Source: Varanus komodoensis
Lineage: Eukaryota; Chordata; Lepidosauria; Squamata; Varanidae
Reading direction: 5' to 3'
Assembly: GCF_004798865.1 (NCBI RefSeq)
Contig: NW_025336087.1
Coordinates: 12,196,686-12,260,685 of the forward strand
DNA length: 64,000 nt
Part shown: piece after piece, positions 1-11,707 of the stretch
Layout: each line of letters begins with the position of its first letter
How positions within the stretch are numbered: the stretch's first letter is position 1
Position numbers and translations under genes: made by a program
Notes under the pieces: generated by a model
The model's input: the letters and a program-made list of their open reading frames with translations, nothing else
What the model was told of the DNA's origin: nothing
Database searches by the model: none

Positions 1-803
1 CAGAGCTCCTCCTTCTTCATTTATTACATTCTCATGTTTTCACTCACTAGACTAATGCCTCCTCTTTGCCAGAGGAATTTCCCTTTCTGGATGGGCGGGG
101 AAAAAGCCAAACCCTGCTGGCCCTTCCTCTCTCCTCATTTCCCTTGTCTCTATGGTGAATACAATTTCTGCAGTAAACTGAAAAACTTAACAAAACAAAA
201 CAAAACAAAACCAAAAACATTTTGATGTATCTTTGCCAAACTTGCAAATAATCAAATCCATGAAAGTTAAAACTGCAAATGTTGGGGTTTGACTATATTT
301 TGCTAACCAATGCACTCCTGCTGCTTTGATATTTAATATTCTCTATATTTTAATAAACCTTCAAGTGAAAGAGAATATATAAAAGTAGGAAATTTATGCA
401 TCTAAACAAATTCCTCTGATTGAGTTAAATTAGCATCATTAAGAGAGCAGGCAAACTGCAAGAAAGATAAATCAAGGGCCAAAGAGTAAAAAAGCTTTTC
501 TAACAAAACTGGCTCCCAAAGGCACATTTATAAATCATGATCTAACATAAATGAGATGTGCTCCTAAATTTATGCGTGAGAAGAATGATTATAAACTTCC
601 ATGCATAGATTAGATAGGTTCCTGTTCCAACTCAGAAATAACAAAACCTTTTAAAAATTATTTAGCTTATAGCCAACTGCTTCATGAATCACAAACTGGG
701 AAATAAAAATTAACACAAAAAAGTAAGATTATCAAGTCTACTGAGATATTCCCATTCTAAATCATGCTAGATTTTATTAAGAGTCTTTGTAGACCAACAT
801 CTT
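1..803. other. A+T-rich non-coding stretch
   Basis: No convincing gene or known repeat is seen here. The short ORFs near the left edge lack domain-like composition and overlap on opposite strands. An A-rich AAAAC-type run lies near 190-215. Confidence 0.6.
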
Positions 804-890
804 CAATCTGATGTACTCCAGATGTTTTGGACATCAGCTTCCATCAGCCTCAGCCAGCAGGAATGCTGGGAGTTGCAGTCCAAAAGTGAC
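804..890. repeat. Degenerate short inverted-repeat (MITE-like) element
   Basis: The sequence carries the block CTCCAGATGTTTTGGAC, then a core about CAGCC...GCTGGGAGTTGCAGTCC. This layout recurs at about 11.2, 21.6, 42.1, 44.3, 50.4 and 57.7 kb. In better copies the two halves are inverted around a GGCTGGGG-like centre. The family reads as a non-autonomous hAT-type element; this copy is truncated and has no recognisable target duplication. Confidence 0.55.
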
Positions 891-2186
891 TATAGGGTAC
901 CAGGATTGGAAGACTAATATAGGCAACATTGTCTTTCCAGCAGAACTGGCTATATCATCATTACCACCACCACATGTAATATGCTCCTGGGAAGTGCAAA
1001 CATAGGCTAAGATTACAACAGTGCTTCAAATCATATGGCCTCTAAATATGAGTTTCATGGTGAGCTATGAAATTCAGATCTATCATGAATTTCTTCACTC
1101 TAGTTTCACAATACTTTTACCTTTTGTGCCCATTTGGTTTCCATATTGCAATAGGAAAGTAAGTTTCTATATTCTCTTCTGTGGGAATTTTCAGTTAAAA
1201 CTTTCGCAATAACACATGCAACCTGACTTTTTATGCTGGGGAGAGGAAGCTATATGAATGCTTTTAGCAGTTAACCATTTATCTCAACTTGAAATAACAT
1301 CCTTGTGACTCCAAACTGTCAGATTAAAGATTATGCATAGACATAGAGGCTTTATAAGCACTGCCTCTATAATTAAAATGCAGTTTTTATAAAATACTGT
1401 AGCATTGCTTTAGCATGTCAGCTAGACTGAGTTAGAGGAGGAGTGCAAACAATGGTCTTTTTATATAAGATGCAGATGAAATGTCCCGAAATATTGATGG
1501 ACAGGAGAGGCAGGGGGGGAGAGAGGGAGAAGGAGAGAGTTTCAGTACAACCAATTCTGTTTTCCTATTTCTTTGCATTACCCATCACTGAAGCCAATAT
1601 CTAGGTAAGCTGAGTATTGCACAGGTTTTGGCCCCATTCTTTCTTGGTCAGAAGTGCAACTTGTAGTCTTTCAGATCCTTTACCACTGGTTGTTATGGCT
1701 AAGAAAGTTGTGGGCCAAAACATCTGGAGGTCCACAGGTGGTTCACCCCTGCCCTAGCTTGGCTGTTTCCAGTCTCAAATATCATGGCCAAGTGGTCAGT
1801 CAGAAATTATTTAGATTGGTATTTTAATTTGTTGGGTTGAGTCACTGATTCCTCTTTATCTATTACTAACTACTTTAACATGATTTTAGGAAAGAAAAAG
1901 CAGAATTCAAATACAAACTCTAATGAAAATGAAATCCTAAACAAATCAGTTTAGAATCACAATACAATATCACTATAATTCCAAATGGTTCCAATCAAGA
2001 ACAGGCGAGGGAACATTTCTAATCACATACCTATACAAACTGTTGCATCCAAATAAGGAAAACTGTTCCCACCCCCCATCCCACTCCATACAGAAGCTGT
2101 ATTTGGTATAGGCTGGGCAAAATGGCAACTGCCTCCTGCCTTTCTTGGAGTGAGAGGACAAAGCAAGGATTAAGAACATAATTAGA
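891..2186. other. Non-coding stretch
   Basis: No gene is seen. A purine-rich GGGGAGAGAGGGAGA run lies near 1510-1540. A weak fragment with an ACATCTGGAGG block at about 1715-1735 may be another piece of the inverted-repeat family seen at 804. Confidence 0.55.
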
Positions 2187-2560
2187 GCCATACTGACTCA
2201 GACCATCTAGACCAGCATTCCGATCACACAATGGCCAACCAACTGCCCATGGGACTCTCACAAGCAGGACATGAATGCATCAGCACCCTCTCACCCATGA
2301 TCCCCATGCAGGCATAATGCCTCTGACCATGGTGGCGGTGGCACACAGCCGTTAGAACTAGTAGCTGCAGCTAGCCTTATCTACCATTAATTGCCTAGTC
2401 CCCTTAAAAGGTCAATCAAATTGATGAGCATCACTACATCTTATGGAAGTGAATTCCATAGTAGAACTATGTGCTGAATAAAGGAGGGGTTCCTTTTATC
2501 TGTCTGAATTCTCCCCCACCCATGTCTAGATTAGGACATGGAGTCAGGCACGACTTTGTA
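2187..2560 (-). repeat. CR1-type LINE 3' end, reverse orientation
   Basis: Read on the plus strand the order is: a tail-proximal block ACTGACTCAGACCATCTAGA, then a segment about a small lesion 'CATCACTACATC...GAATTCCATAGT', then CTGAATAAAGGAGGGGTTCC and TTTATCTGTCTGAATT. This is the familiar reverse complement of CR1 3' ends, where 'catctagtcca', 'gaattccatag' and 'cttccttttgtctg' follow one another. Only the 3' terminal part is present, as is usual for 5'-truncated LINE insertions. The two short ORFs across it are shadows. Confidence 0.65.
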
Positions 2561-4079
2561 ACACTTAGCCAGCAAAACTTTTGTTTTGTGTTTACTGGAG
2601 GCAGCAATGTAATGTCTCTCTAATAATTTATTGTTTAATTTGGCTAACTACTGGTAGTGTAATATAATGTTTCTTTTAAACATACATTTCAACCATGTCC
2701 AGTAGTTTCCTCATCTTGGGAGAAGGTTATAATACAGGTAACTTCTGTACTGCAACAGTCTTTACTATTATCAAACATACATAGTACTTTAAATTATTTA
2801 CCTGCTTCATGGAGATCAACAAATGGAAGCAGAAACTAATACTATGCACCCTTTTGACAACTAAAACAGTGATATTCACAAGTTATAAACAATCGTGTAT
2901 TTTAATACAATGGATTCAGGTCCTTATAATGTCTTCAATATATGAACAGGTATCATACAGATGGCACCTTCACATCAATACTTATTTGGACATTTGGCCC
3001 ACTTTTGTTATGATATATAGTTTCTATAAAGTTGCTTGAATTCCATATAAATGTACATATGTATACTAGAAATGTGGGGGAGCATTTTTTTTCAAATGTC
3101 CATCGATACCAAATTTGAATCCCTACATGGACATCCCATGGGCATCACATTGGTACTTCATTCTAGATTTAAAAAAACTTTGCAATTCCTGACAGAAAAC
3201 TTATTTTATTTTTTAAACGTTTGTAAAGACACTTTACTGTTGTGTGTGTTTCGCTTTGGTCCTTTTCCACACGTAAAGGTTTCACTCTAGGTTTGGTTTG
3301 GTTTATGGTATTGAAGGCGTGTGCTACTGAAGTACTTTGCATTAAAGAATTCAAAACCATTATTCAAGTAACCACTGTTCATAAGCACTGTACATCATAT
3401 TTTCAGTACTGAAGGCTAAGCTATGTTCAATCTCAATGTTTACATTCAAGAAGGGGGAGGGGAGAGAGAGAATCTAAAACATTTGACATTCAGGATAATG
3501 AAACCTTGCTGTTATCTGAAGACTAGCTGACACAAAGCAGCATGCTTTAAAGTTAGAAATTCTTGTATGATCTAGCAAAAACTCTGGAGAAAGATTTGCA
3601 TGCATAGTGGAGACCATTTTGGTTAGTCTGTTTATTTGTTTAAGGGGAAGATGAACTTCCCTTTCCTTGCCTCGAAAGCCACTAAGTTTTTTCAGGCTTT
3701 CTTGGAAAACACATGCAAAACATTCTAATTTCAAGGACGCTAAAAAGCAGAACCCAGTGGCTGAACCAGAAAAAACTATAAACTTATGCCCCCCATTAGA
3801 AGAGGGCAGATCAGCAGGTTTCTAGGTTTTATATATATTTAACAAAACAAACAAAACACAACAAAAACATAGAACAATAACATCAAAAACAACCTATAGT
3901 AACCATCAGTGATACATTGAACTGGTCTTGAGAGTATTACTAATAATATATATGTATACATATATGTGAACACATATGCACAGAGAGAGTGATGCTAATA
4001 GGCTACCTTTAAACAAATTTAATATAAATAAATACCTAAATACCTAAAGTTCCCATTCCATGTCCCTAATTTAGGTTGA
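2561..4079. other. Non-coding stretch with an AT-rich microsatellite
   Basis: No gene is seen. A purine/pyrimidine-alternating TATATATGTATACATATATG-like run lies near 3945-3970. Minus-strand ORFs at 3169-3360 and 3474-3734 have no recognisable domain and no splice context. Confidence 0.5.
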
Positions 4080-5700
4080 GATAGGCTGAACAAATGTCAG
4101 AAGGGGAGTTGAGATGAAGTTATTGTTAGTAGTAAATTCTCTCATCAGATGCCAGTGCTGTGAGGTCCTCAGTCCATTGTGTGCTCAAGGGAGGTGATTT
4201 GTCTTTCCATCCCAATAGGAAAGACAATCTCTTAGCCACCATGTGAGCTCATATAGTCCATCTGCGGTGGCCAGAGATGTGGGAATTTAATTCAGCAATA
4301 CATGACATGTTTAAACATGAATGTATTGCATTTAGGACAATCTGGTATGTCTAACAGTTTATGTCCAGAAGGGGGGCACCACTGGGCATTTCTACATCAT
4401 ATGCTTCTGCATTCTCACATCACCAACATTTATTAGAGGGTGATTTTTTTTCCTGAATAGGTGCTGTGGGGTCAATATGCCCAAAAAAGCAGCATTTGCT
4501 GTATAAGGAGCAGTTTCGGGTCGGGAGATACCAGAGGATGTAGCTACTTTCCCAATGTTGTGGTTGGATGCTGCATTCTAATTCCCCATTCCAATTCTCT
4601 CTGAATGTTTGGGCATCAAGAAGGTTATCTGTTAGGAACCTCTTGTAAATATATACTGATGGCTTGGTCGACTTTGTAGAGTTAGCCAAGTCTTCCAATA
4701 ACATTGGGGATTCCGGGGCAGTGAATGCTGCTGGACCATACAGGGAACTGAGCATATGTTTTATCTGAAGGAGCTGCCAGTATGCATTTTGGGGAAGTTG
4801 CTATATCCTCTGCTCTACATTCTTCAAAGAAGAGAAATTCAGCCTTCGTCTAATAATTGATCTAAAATGAGGATACCTCTCTCAGCCCACTGCCTCCAGA
4901 GGAAAAGCTGTCTCACAATATTCATATCTGGATTACACGAGATTGTTAGCCTGGCATGGGAAAATGGTTCAAAGTGCATTTGACAGACCAACATCCGCTA
5001 TGTCTTTCTGGCTGCCTGGGTGGGAGTGGGGGTGGTGCCCTCTCTGTTTAAGTGTGTGCAGCCCAGTGTGTAACTGGTGTCAAATATGCAGATTCTAGGC
5101 CTACTCAAAGTGGTTGCTGTGGCACATGGGTAACAAACCATTCTGTGGCACATGACAGAAGGTATGGCTTGTGATATGTGTAAATATGATCATCTGATTG
5201 GGGAAGTTAAAACTTCCCTTCTCTCTGGGCAGTTGTATTTTTTAAAGTGATAAGCATGGTAGGAAGTCTCACAAAATAAGTTTCCTGAATAGCTCTACAG
5301 AGTCTGTGGTCTTTTCCAGGCTTGGGGATTAACTGAAATATTAGTGCTTTTCATAGTGAGAAGTAGTGTGCCTGATTCAAAGTCATCTTGGTAGAGGTCC
5401 AGGATCTTGGTGTAAAGATTTCAGAATAGATTTTGTACCACTTGACTGGACTACCATCAGCACTGGGGGGCCTTCCTGCTTTCATGTTTTTGATAACTTT
5501 CTCAATTCCCTCCTTTTGTAGGGGTTTTGTTGGGAGCTTCCTGTGATATGTATCTAGGTAGGGGAGGTTCAGATTGGAAAAGAAGGTCTTGGCTGTCTCT
5601 CTGTCAGGGTCTTATCAACTTTGTCGAGTTTGGTATAGAATTGGTATAAAATTGTACATTGTTGTGTTGCTTTGTTCTTAATTCATGGTACTTCATGTAA
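4080..5700 (-). pseudogene. Decayed L1-type LINE ORF2 fragment
   Basis: Read on the minus strand, several pieces line up in L1 ORF2 order although frames and stops interrupt them. Near 5500-5420 there is a reverse-transcriptase finger segment of the form 'IEKVIKNMKAGRPPSADGSP' followed by 'VKWYK'. Near 5340 comes 'PKPGKDHR' (cf. the L1 PKPGKD motif). Near 4900 a 'LFLWRQWAERGILILDQL' segment resembles the post-RT 'WRQW..KG...L..L' block. At 4755-4420 an open 111-codon stretch precedes the zinc-knuckle-like 'NKCW' region. The distance from RT finger to C-terminus is shorter than in an intact ORF2, so internal sequence has been lost. No ends or target duplication could be placed. Family level (L1) is fairly secure; subfamily is unknown. 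Confidence 0.7.
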
Positions 5701-6565
5701 TGTCTAGTTTGCTGTTGCTTTAGGCAGTATGCTAGGACTTTACCTGGCTTTCTCCCCCACTCCCAGTAGCACTAGTGTAGACAGGTTACGTCATATTCTG
5801 CTTTTGCCACTGATATGTATTCGGAACATGTTTGGCCAGTTGCAGTTTAGTGTAGAAGTCTGGTGGGCTGCATATTGGGGCAGCAGTGCAGTGCTTTCAC
5901 TTCATTTTGGAACGTGTCCTCCTGCTACAGTTTCTCACACTTCTTATGAGAAGAATAGGATATTATTCTGTCACACACAGCTGCTTTGCAAGCTTCCCAT
6001 TCAGTTGAACTGCGTGATTTCTAGTTAAGGAAAGGTGGTAAAGGCACCTGGCTCTTGTGAGCTTTCCCTACCACTGGTTTCCCTCTTTTTCTCAAAAGTG
6101 TGAGACAGGGGACACTTGAGGAAGAGAGAAGAAGAAATTGCTGATTGGAATTAGCAGCTTTAATAATTCACACTGTTATTCTAACAAGTCATCCCCTTTG
6201 AACAGTTGAAAGACGCCTTCTGAGTCCTCCTAGAAAACTATTAGAGTAAAAAGGGAAACAATCACAACAGGCAGACGCTGGTAGTAAAGGTCCACTCTCT
6301 TCCCCAAGGTAAGGCAATCATTTTCCAAGAGGCATAGCAATTTTGTCACTGCTGAGCTCTGTAGGCTGCCATAAGAGAAGGTTCCTGCCCTGTGTGCTGA
6401 GTCATTACTGTTTACCTGTAATTATTGATATTGTCTTGTTTGCTAATACTTTTACTTAATACATAGTCCCCTCAAATGACTGCAATAGTCTATCATTTTT
6501 GTGTAAACTCATTGTGAAAAATGCAGATAATGAAAAATGCAGATAAAAGACAGACAGTAGGATTA
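5701..6565. other. Non-coding stretch
   Basis: No gene or recognisable repeat is seen between the L1 fragment and the hAT element. A plus-strand ORF at 5729-6028 has no domain-like features and may include the outer edge of the L1. Confidence 0.5.
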
Positions 6566-6573
6566 ATTTAAGC
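6566..6573. repeat. Left target-site duplication of hAT element
   Basis: The octamer ATTTAAGC lies directly before the left terminal repeat and is repeated exactly at 8819-8826 directly after the right terminal repeat. An 8-bp duplication is the hallmark of hAT insertion. Confidence 0.95.
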
Positions 6574-8818
6574 CAGGAGTGTCCAAACTTTTTGCAAGGA
6601 GGGCCAGATTTGGTGAGGTGAAAATGTGCGGGGGCCGACCATTCAGCCTGACATTCTTTGAATCATTAACATTAAATGCAAATGAACTATTTTATGAAAG
6701 ACTAAACAAATAACTTAACTGCACTAATGTGAAGGGTGATACTGAGATCTCGACTGCATTATATAGGCCAGGTCTGGCTCAAAAACAGTGGTTTTGATGC
6801 GCAAGATGTCACACAGGTGAAAGTCACTTAGTCTCGTCCTCACACGGTTCTTGTTAATGTTCATAACTGAGAATGTCTTCTCGCACAAGTATGTCAAACC
6901 AAACAAGCTCAGCATTTTCTTAGCAAATGTTCGAATCTCTTGGAACCTGTCTTTATCCAGCTGGCGGTAAAAGTTGACAAGAAGGAGCTTTTGGTGCCAA
7001 CTGTGACACTCGGCATCACACTGCAGCTCAATGAGCTCCAGCTGCAGGTGGTCTGGAGCGTCATCAGGGTCCACAGAGAAAGGAGATGAAAAAAGTGTGA
7101 TCACCTTTTCAATAGCTGCAAAATTCCGAAAGCACTGTTGAAACTCCTCAGCCAGAGATGAGATGTCTGCTTCATACCTCCTTATTTGCACACTCATATT
7201 GTTCTGTGGAAAACTGGTCATTATTTCCTGCAGCGATGGGAAATGTGTGGTATTGGGCTGCGTTTGTGACAGGTGCTTTGTGACAGTAGCAGCTTGGTCC
7301 CAAAGGCTTTGATATGTGAATACAGTTGGCTTACCAATGCATTTTGCCCCTGAAGGCTCGTGTTCAGCACGTTCAGATGTTGTGTTATGTCAACTAAAAA
7401 TCCAAAATCAGCCAGCCAAACAGGATCAGATAGCTCTGGCATCGGTTGTCCCTTTTTTGCCAAGAATTGTCCGATTTCTCCCTAAGAGAGTAGAAGCGCT
7501 GCAGTGCAGACCCCCGACTGAGCCATCTTACCTCATTGTGATACACAACATTTCCGTATTCAGCCTGGATGTCGAGTAGAAACAGTTGAAACTGGCAGTG
7601 GCACAGGGCATTGGAGCGAATGTAATTAATAGCCTTCATCACCGGTTTCATAACATGATCATATTTCAGATGTTTGGCACAAAGAACTTGTTGGTGAATA
7701 ATACAGTGGAGTTTTATAGCTTTGCCTCCTTCTACGCTGACTTTGTTACAGACTAGGGTTGATAATCCACTTCGCTCACCAGCCATGGCAGGTGCGCCAT
7801 CCGTAATAACCCCAGTGACTTTATTCCATGGTAGTTTCATGTCATCTGTGGCGGAACAAACAGAAACAAATAAATCTGTTCCTCTTGTTTGGTCCTTAAG
7901 GCTCTGGAGGTCAAGGAGCTCTTCACTCACGTTCACGTCATTGTCCACTCCTCTCAAAAAAATCAATAACTGAGCGGTGTCAGATGCATCCGTGCTTTCG
8001 TCACAGGCTAATGAAAAAAAGTCAAACTCCACTCCTTTTGCCTCTAACTGCCTCTTAATATCAGATGAAACGTCTTCAATTCTCCGTACCACAGTGTTAC
8101 GAGTCAGGCAAACATTGGCAGATTCTTGCTTCTTCTCAGGACAAATTTTCTCCACCATTTTCATCATGCAGTCTTTAATAAATTCACCCTCAGTAAAAGG
8201 TTCGCAGTGCTTGGCAATCAGCGTTGCCACCTCGTAGCTCACCTTTGTGGCATTTTCATTTGACTCACGGGCTCTTGTGAAAAAGCGCTGCTGTGCCGTT
8301 AAAGCAGCTTCCAGTTCCTTCTATTTTTCGCCGCGTTCGTTCCCAGTTAGCTTGTTGTAGTTAGCATGTTTCGTCTGGTAGTGCCTCTTGATATTGAATT
8401 CCTTGAAAACAGCCACAGTCTCTTGGCAAATTAGGCAGACACAGTTGTTTTGTATTTCAGTGAAAAAATACTCCAATTTCCACTTGTCCTGGAAGCAGCG
8501 GCCCTCGCTGTCAACTTTCCTTTTTTTAGTTACCGTCACAATTTTAGAAATGGGCACACAAGCCTTGTGTCACAAGGGTCATGCGGCGAGAGTACTGACT
8601 CGGGTCTACTGCCATCTTCTGGTGAAATAGAACCACCAGCCTTGAAGGAGCAGGAGGCAGCAGGGGACAGCTGCGGGAAACGCTGTGCGGTGAAGGGAAA
8701 AACGCCGGCTGGCGGGGATGAGTGACAGGCTGAGCCAGAGGGGAGAAGAGGCTGCAGGCCACTCAGAATTTGAAAACGGGCCGCAATTGGCCCCTGGGAC
8801 AGACTTTGGACATGCCTG
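6574..8818 (-). mobile_element. hAT (Charlie-type) DNA transposon, near complete
   Basis: A 2,245-bp element bounded by imperfect terminal inverted repeats: CAGGAGTGTCCAAAC at the left and, read inward on the other strand, CAGGCATGTCCAAAG at the right. It sits inside a perfect 8-bp duplication ATTTAAGC. Inside is a minus-strand transposase reading frame covering most of the element. Beyond the left terminus the subterminal TTTTTGCAAGGAGGGCCAG is close in plan to the subterminal sequence of the small element at 52889. Both ends and the duplication are intact, so this is one clean insertion. The transposase is interrupted, so the copy is probably not autonomous today. Confidence 0.93.
6724..8557 (-). 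pseudogene. hAT transposase, BED finger plus DDE and hATC domains, three lesions
   Basis: The frame starts at ATG 8557 (MPISKIVTVTKKRKVDSEGR) and would give about 610 residues. Order of domains: a BED-type zinc finger at about residues 20-70 with CLIC and HYQTKH as its cysteine and histidine pairs; a linker; an RNase H-like catalytic region with LACDESTDASD, then VITDGAPAMAG and LHCIIHQQ; and a C-terminal dimerisation block with YLCEKTFSVMN and a following KNRVRTRLSD. The order and motifs match Charlie-lineage hAT transposases, the group from which the GTF2IRD2 C-terminus was domesticated. Lesions: an in-frame TAG at 8321-8323 between finger and catalytic region, a frameshift near 7478 and a second near 7275. 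With so few lesions and so complete a frame, the insertion looks moderately young. It is not a host gene: terminal repeats and the TSD enclose it and no introns are seen. Confidence 0.9.
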
Positions 8819-8826
8819 ATTTAAGC
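8819..8826. repeat. Right target-site duplication of hAT element
   Basis: ATTTAAGC, identical to 6566-6573. Only one base (8827) separates it from the target duplication of the next hAT element. Confidence 0.95.
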
Positions 8827-8835
8827 TATGGAAAC

Positions 8836-9099
8836 CAGTGCTTTTTTTTGTAAAAAAAGGTGCCGGAACTCACCTCGCTGCTGGCAGTAAGCACTCAGCG
8901 CGCGACCACACACACCAATCCCAAGCCGAGCAGCGTCCCAAGCAGGGCAGCGCGGACACAAAAGCAGCCCACAGGCATTATATTAATGATGTTTGCTGCT
9001 GACCTGCTACGCCGACAGGCGATTCAAAATCATAAAATCCATTGGAAAGAAAGGTGCCGGAACACCGTTCCGGTACATTATATGACAAAAAAAGCCCTG
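8836..9099. mobile_element. Non-autonomous hAT element, short copy (264 bp)
   Basis: The element starts CAGTGC followed by a T run and ends in an A run followed by GCCCTG, as terminal inverted repeats. It is flanked by a perfect 8-bp duplication ATGGAAAC at 8828-8835 and 9100-9107. GGTGCCGGAAC occurs as a direct repeat near both ends (8859-8869 and 9053-9063), and the right one is followed by its inverted partner GTTCCGGTAC. A second, longer copy lies at 47057-47478 with the same termini. No coding capacity is seen; the ORF that crosses it runs out of the right side and is spurious. Confidence 0.92.
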
Positions 9100-11205
9100 A
9101 TGGAAACTATCAAGAAAATGTTAAATCTTAATTCCAGCTTGCAAAAAAAAATCACTTTAGATTGCATTACATGTGGTATAAACCCACTCAACCTTTGTCC
9201 ATTTCCATATTCATACTTGCAATTTCTACCAAGATAACAGCAATATAATTGTCAGCATAATGTCAAATACGCTACTGTGAACCTCCCAAAGAATTTTGGC
9301 TATTGGGTGGTATAGCATTTATAGCATAAATAAAGCATTTGAGTAGGACATGGGAGTTATGAGTCATGGTGGACCAAGGATTTAAACTTAGAAGAAATCA
9401 CACAGGTCCACTCAAATCTCTGACACAGATGTTGTTGCAGGATAAAGTGTAATACCCATGGGATAAATGGGGATAAAATGGCATACATGTATGTCAGCAA
9501 TCTTGTGTTTTTTATGTGAAAAGCCCAAAGACATGTTCTGTCATGAAGTTCACTGGATGTCTTATTATTATTATTATTATTACATTTCTATTATTATTAT
9601 TATTATTATTATTATAACATTTCTATTAAAAGCAGTGTTGCTGCAGAATTAAATGATGTAATCCTAAAATATTGGAAAGTGCTACAGAAAGTGAAAGTGT
9701 GTTCAGATGGGCAGTTCCACGAAAGCAGCTGTAGAAGACTGCTTAAGATAGTGATGGCATCCAAGCAGCATTGTCCTGTCCACCACTGATTAGCAGACTT
9801 CCTGAGAGTTCTCACAGAAATAGTTTGAGTAACAACTCTTTCCCAATTTAACTGGAGTGTGAGATCGCACCCCATTTATGGTCTTTGACCTGTCCCTCCT
9901 CCTTTATCAACTCTTCCATTGTTGCTTAACAGCTTCATAATCCTATAAATGGACTACTTTTCAGTAAGTCTCCTTTTCTCTGTTTCCCACTGCATCCTAT
10001 TTGCTGGCATTTGTATAGGTATAGATACAAACACAGAAATCTAACGAAACCAAAAACTGGGGCTGGCAATTCTGTCCATACATCATGTATGGGCAGAAAC
10101 ATACCAAAATGGGTGTGAGATAATAAAGGCAAATGTACTGGGCTAGCTAGACACTGTATGCTATTTTATGGGGTGGGGGGGTTGTTACTACCTTTCAATC
10201 AACTGGCTCCCATGGTTGGTGGTTACCAAAGAGAGAAAGAGTAAGAAAAAGCCAAACAATAAAAACAAAAAATGCACATCAGGAAAAAAACAAATGAGCC
10301 CAACCATTACTATTAGTTCCACAGGCAGAATTTAGATTTTCTGTTTCTGTTTCAAATAACATTAACAATCTCTGTTGAAAAGCAAGACACCTTTTCCACA
10401 ATGAATGTACTATTCAGGTAAAGAAGGGACATATTTATGTTAACAGAGGGCATTGTATCCCTCCATTATAAGTTATTATTTGAGCATTTATTTGAGCCAT
10501 CTGGATTTATTCTGCTAAAAGTCATTCCTTGCTTTAGCTCCTTATTGATAAATCAAGATAGTGTCAACTAATCTGTTTGAGAAGTCTTCTTATCTGAAAG
10601 ATAAGCCTCTGTGCTGGTGGTAGTGCTGATTAGATAATTTAACTAGTTTTACAATTAGATAATATGAAAGCTGTATGCAACATAGAAAGTCAAGAACAGC
10701 AGAAAGATGGAGGGCGGACAGTGCTGTAAGGCAAGATAAGATAAGCACAAGTAGAAAGTATTGTTCTTTCATTTATGCACTTCATTGGTGTTTAGACAAG
10801 GACTGTACTTTTAGGAAGTCAAGAGTAAGGACAAGCAGTGAGCATTTCTAAGGGAGATCATCTGCAAAGCAATTTGCTTGAATTCCTGCCTGGATCCAAA
10901 CATGCTTAATGGAAATGATGGAAGATGCAGCCCAAAACACCACCAGGAAGGAAAGCCGCTCTATCTCTTGCATCTCACTGGTTCTCTGAGTGAAGGGAGA
11001 GATGCATTGGGCTGTGCCAATCAGAGAAAGTAAGCTTTTAAAAGGTCTCACTGGGCATTCTCCAGCCTTTGAACATACCTCAAGTTGATCTTTGGTTCCT
11101 GGACCACATTAATCAATCTTATAGCCATGGCTAATTTAGCTGAACATACAGGTTCCTTTATTGTCAAGGTGACTAGTCCATCTAAGCTTGTACCATCTTC
11201 TTCAG
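9100..11205. other. Non-coding stretch with TTA microsatellite
   Basis: No gene is seen. A (TTA)n tract at about 9562-9616 is split by an ACATTTCTATTA segment that recurs just after it, suggesting a duplicated microsatellite unit. The other ORFs in the stretch are short and unconvincing. Confidence 0.55.
9562..9616. repeat. (TTA)n microsatellite
   Basis: Two blocks of TTA/ATT triplets separated by a short CATTTCTA interruption. Confidence 0.9.
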
Positions 11206-11336
11206 TTGTATCCAACCTGGTGCTCTCCAGATGTGCTGGACTACATTCCCAGCATCCCAGCCAGCAAGCCTCCTTGGGAATGATGGATTTGTACCCCAAT
11301 ACATCTAAGCACTAAGTTAGGAAGGCTGGTCTATCC
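11206..11336. repeat. Inverted-repeat MITE-like element
   Basis: CAACCTGGTGCTCTCCAGAT, then GGACTACATTCCCAGCATCC at the left arm, and at the right a degenerate TTGGGAATGATGG arm followed by GTTAGGAAGGCTG. It belongs to the same family as 804, 21567 and 44303. Candidate ends CAGTTGTATCC (from 11213) and AAGGCTG (to 11328) suit a hAT-type terminus, but no clean 8-bp duplication is visible. Confidence 0.6.
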
Positions 11337-11707
11337 TTGACTACTAGCAGCTATCCAAAGTTTTTGGCAGTGGTATTTCTTAAAGTCAGAATTACTCAAA
11401 GTTCTTTCACTGGAGGTCACAAAAAACTGGTGATCTAGTATATAAAATATGTTTTCTATCATTCAGTACAGTGAATTGGGAAATATGAACAAAGATATTA
11501 AAAATGCACAAGTTCAGTCACTCAGATACAAAGCCACTTCCATTTTGCACTCAGGAGCAGATACTTTAAGAACAGTTGTGAGACATGAACAAGAAAAAAT
11601 ATGTCAAACACAGCTAGGAGAAGAAATAAATCTTAATTAGCACTCCTAACAATCACATATATATTCAGTTGATTTACAACATAGCTCATAAATTACCTAC
11701 ACATTAT
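11337..11707. other. Non-coding stretch
   Basis: No gene or repeat recognised. The short plus-strand ORF at 11449-11640 has no supporting feature. Confidence 0.5.

Noticed and set aside
8860-9237. 125-codon plus-strand ORF
   Set aside because: Starts inside and runs out of the small hAT element; an accidental frame.
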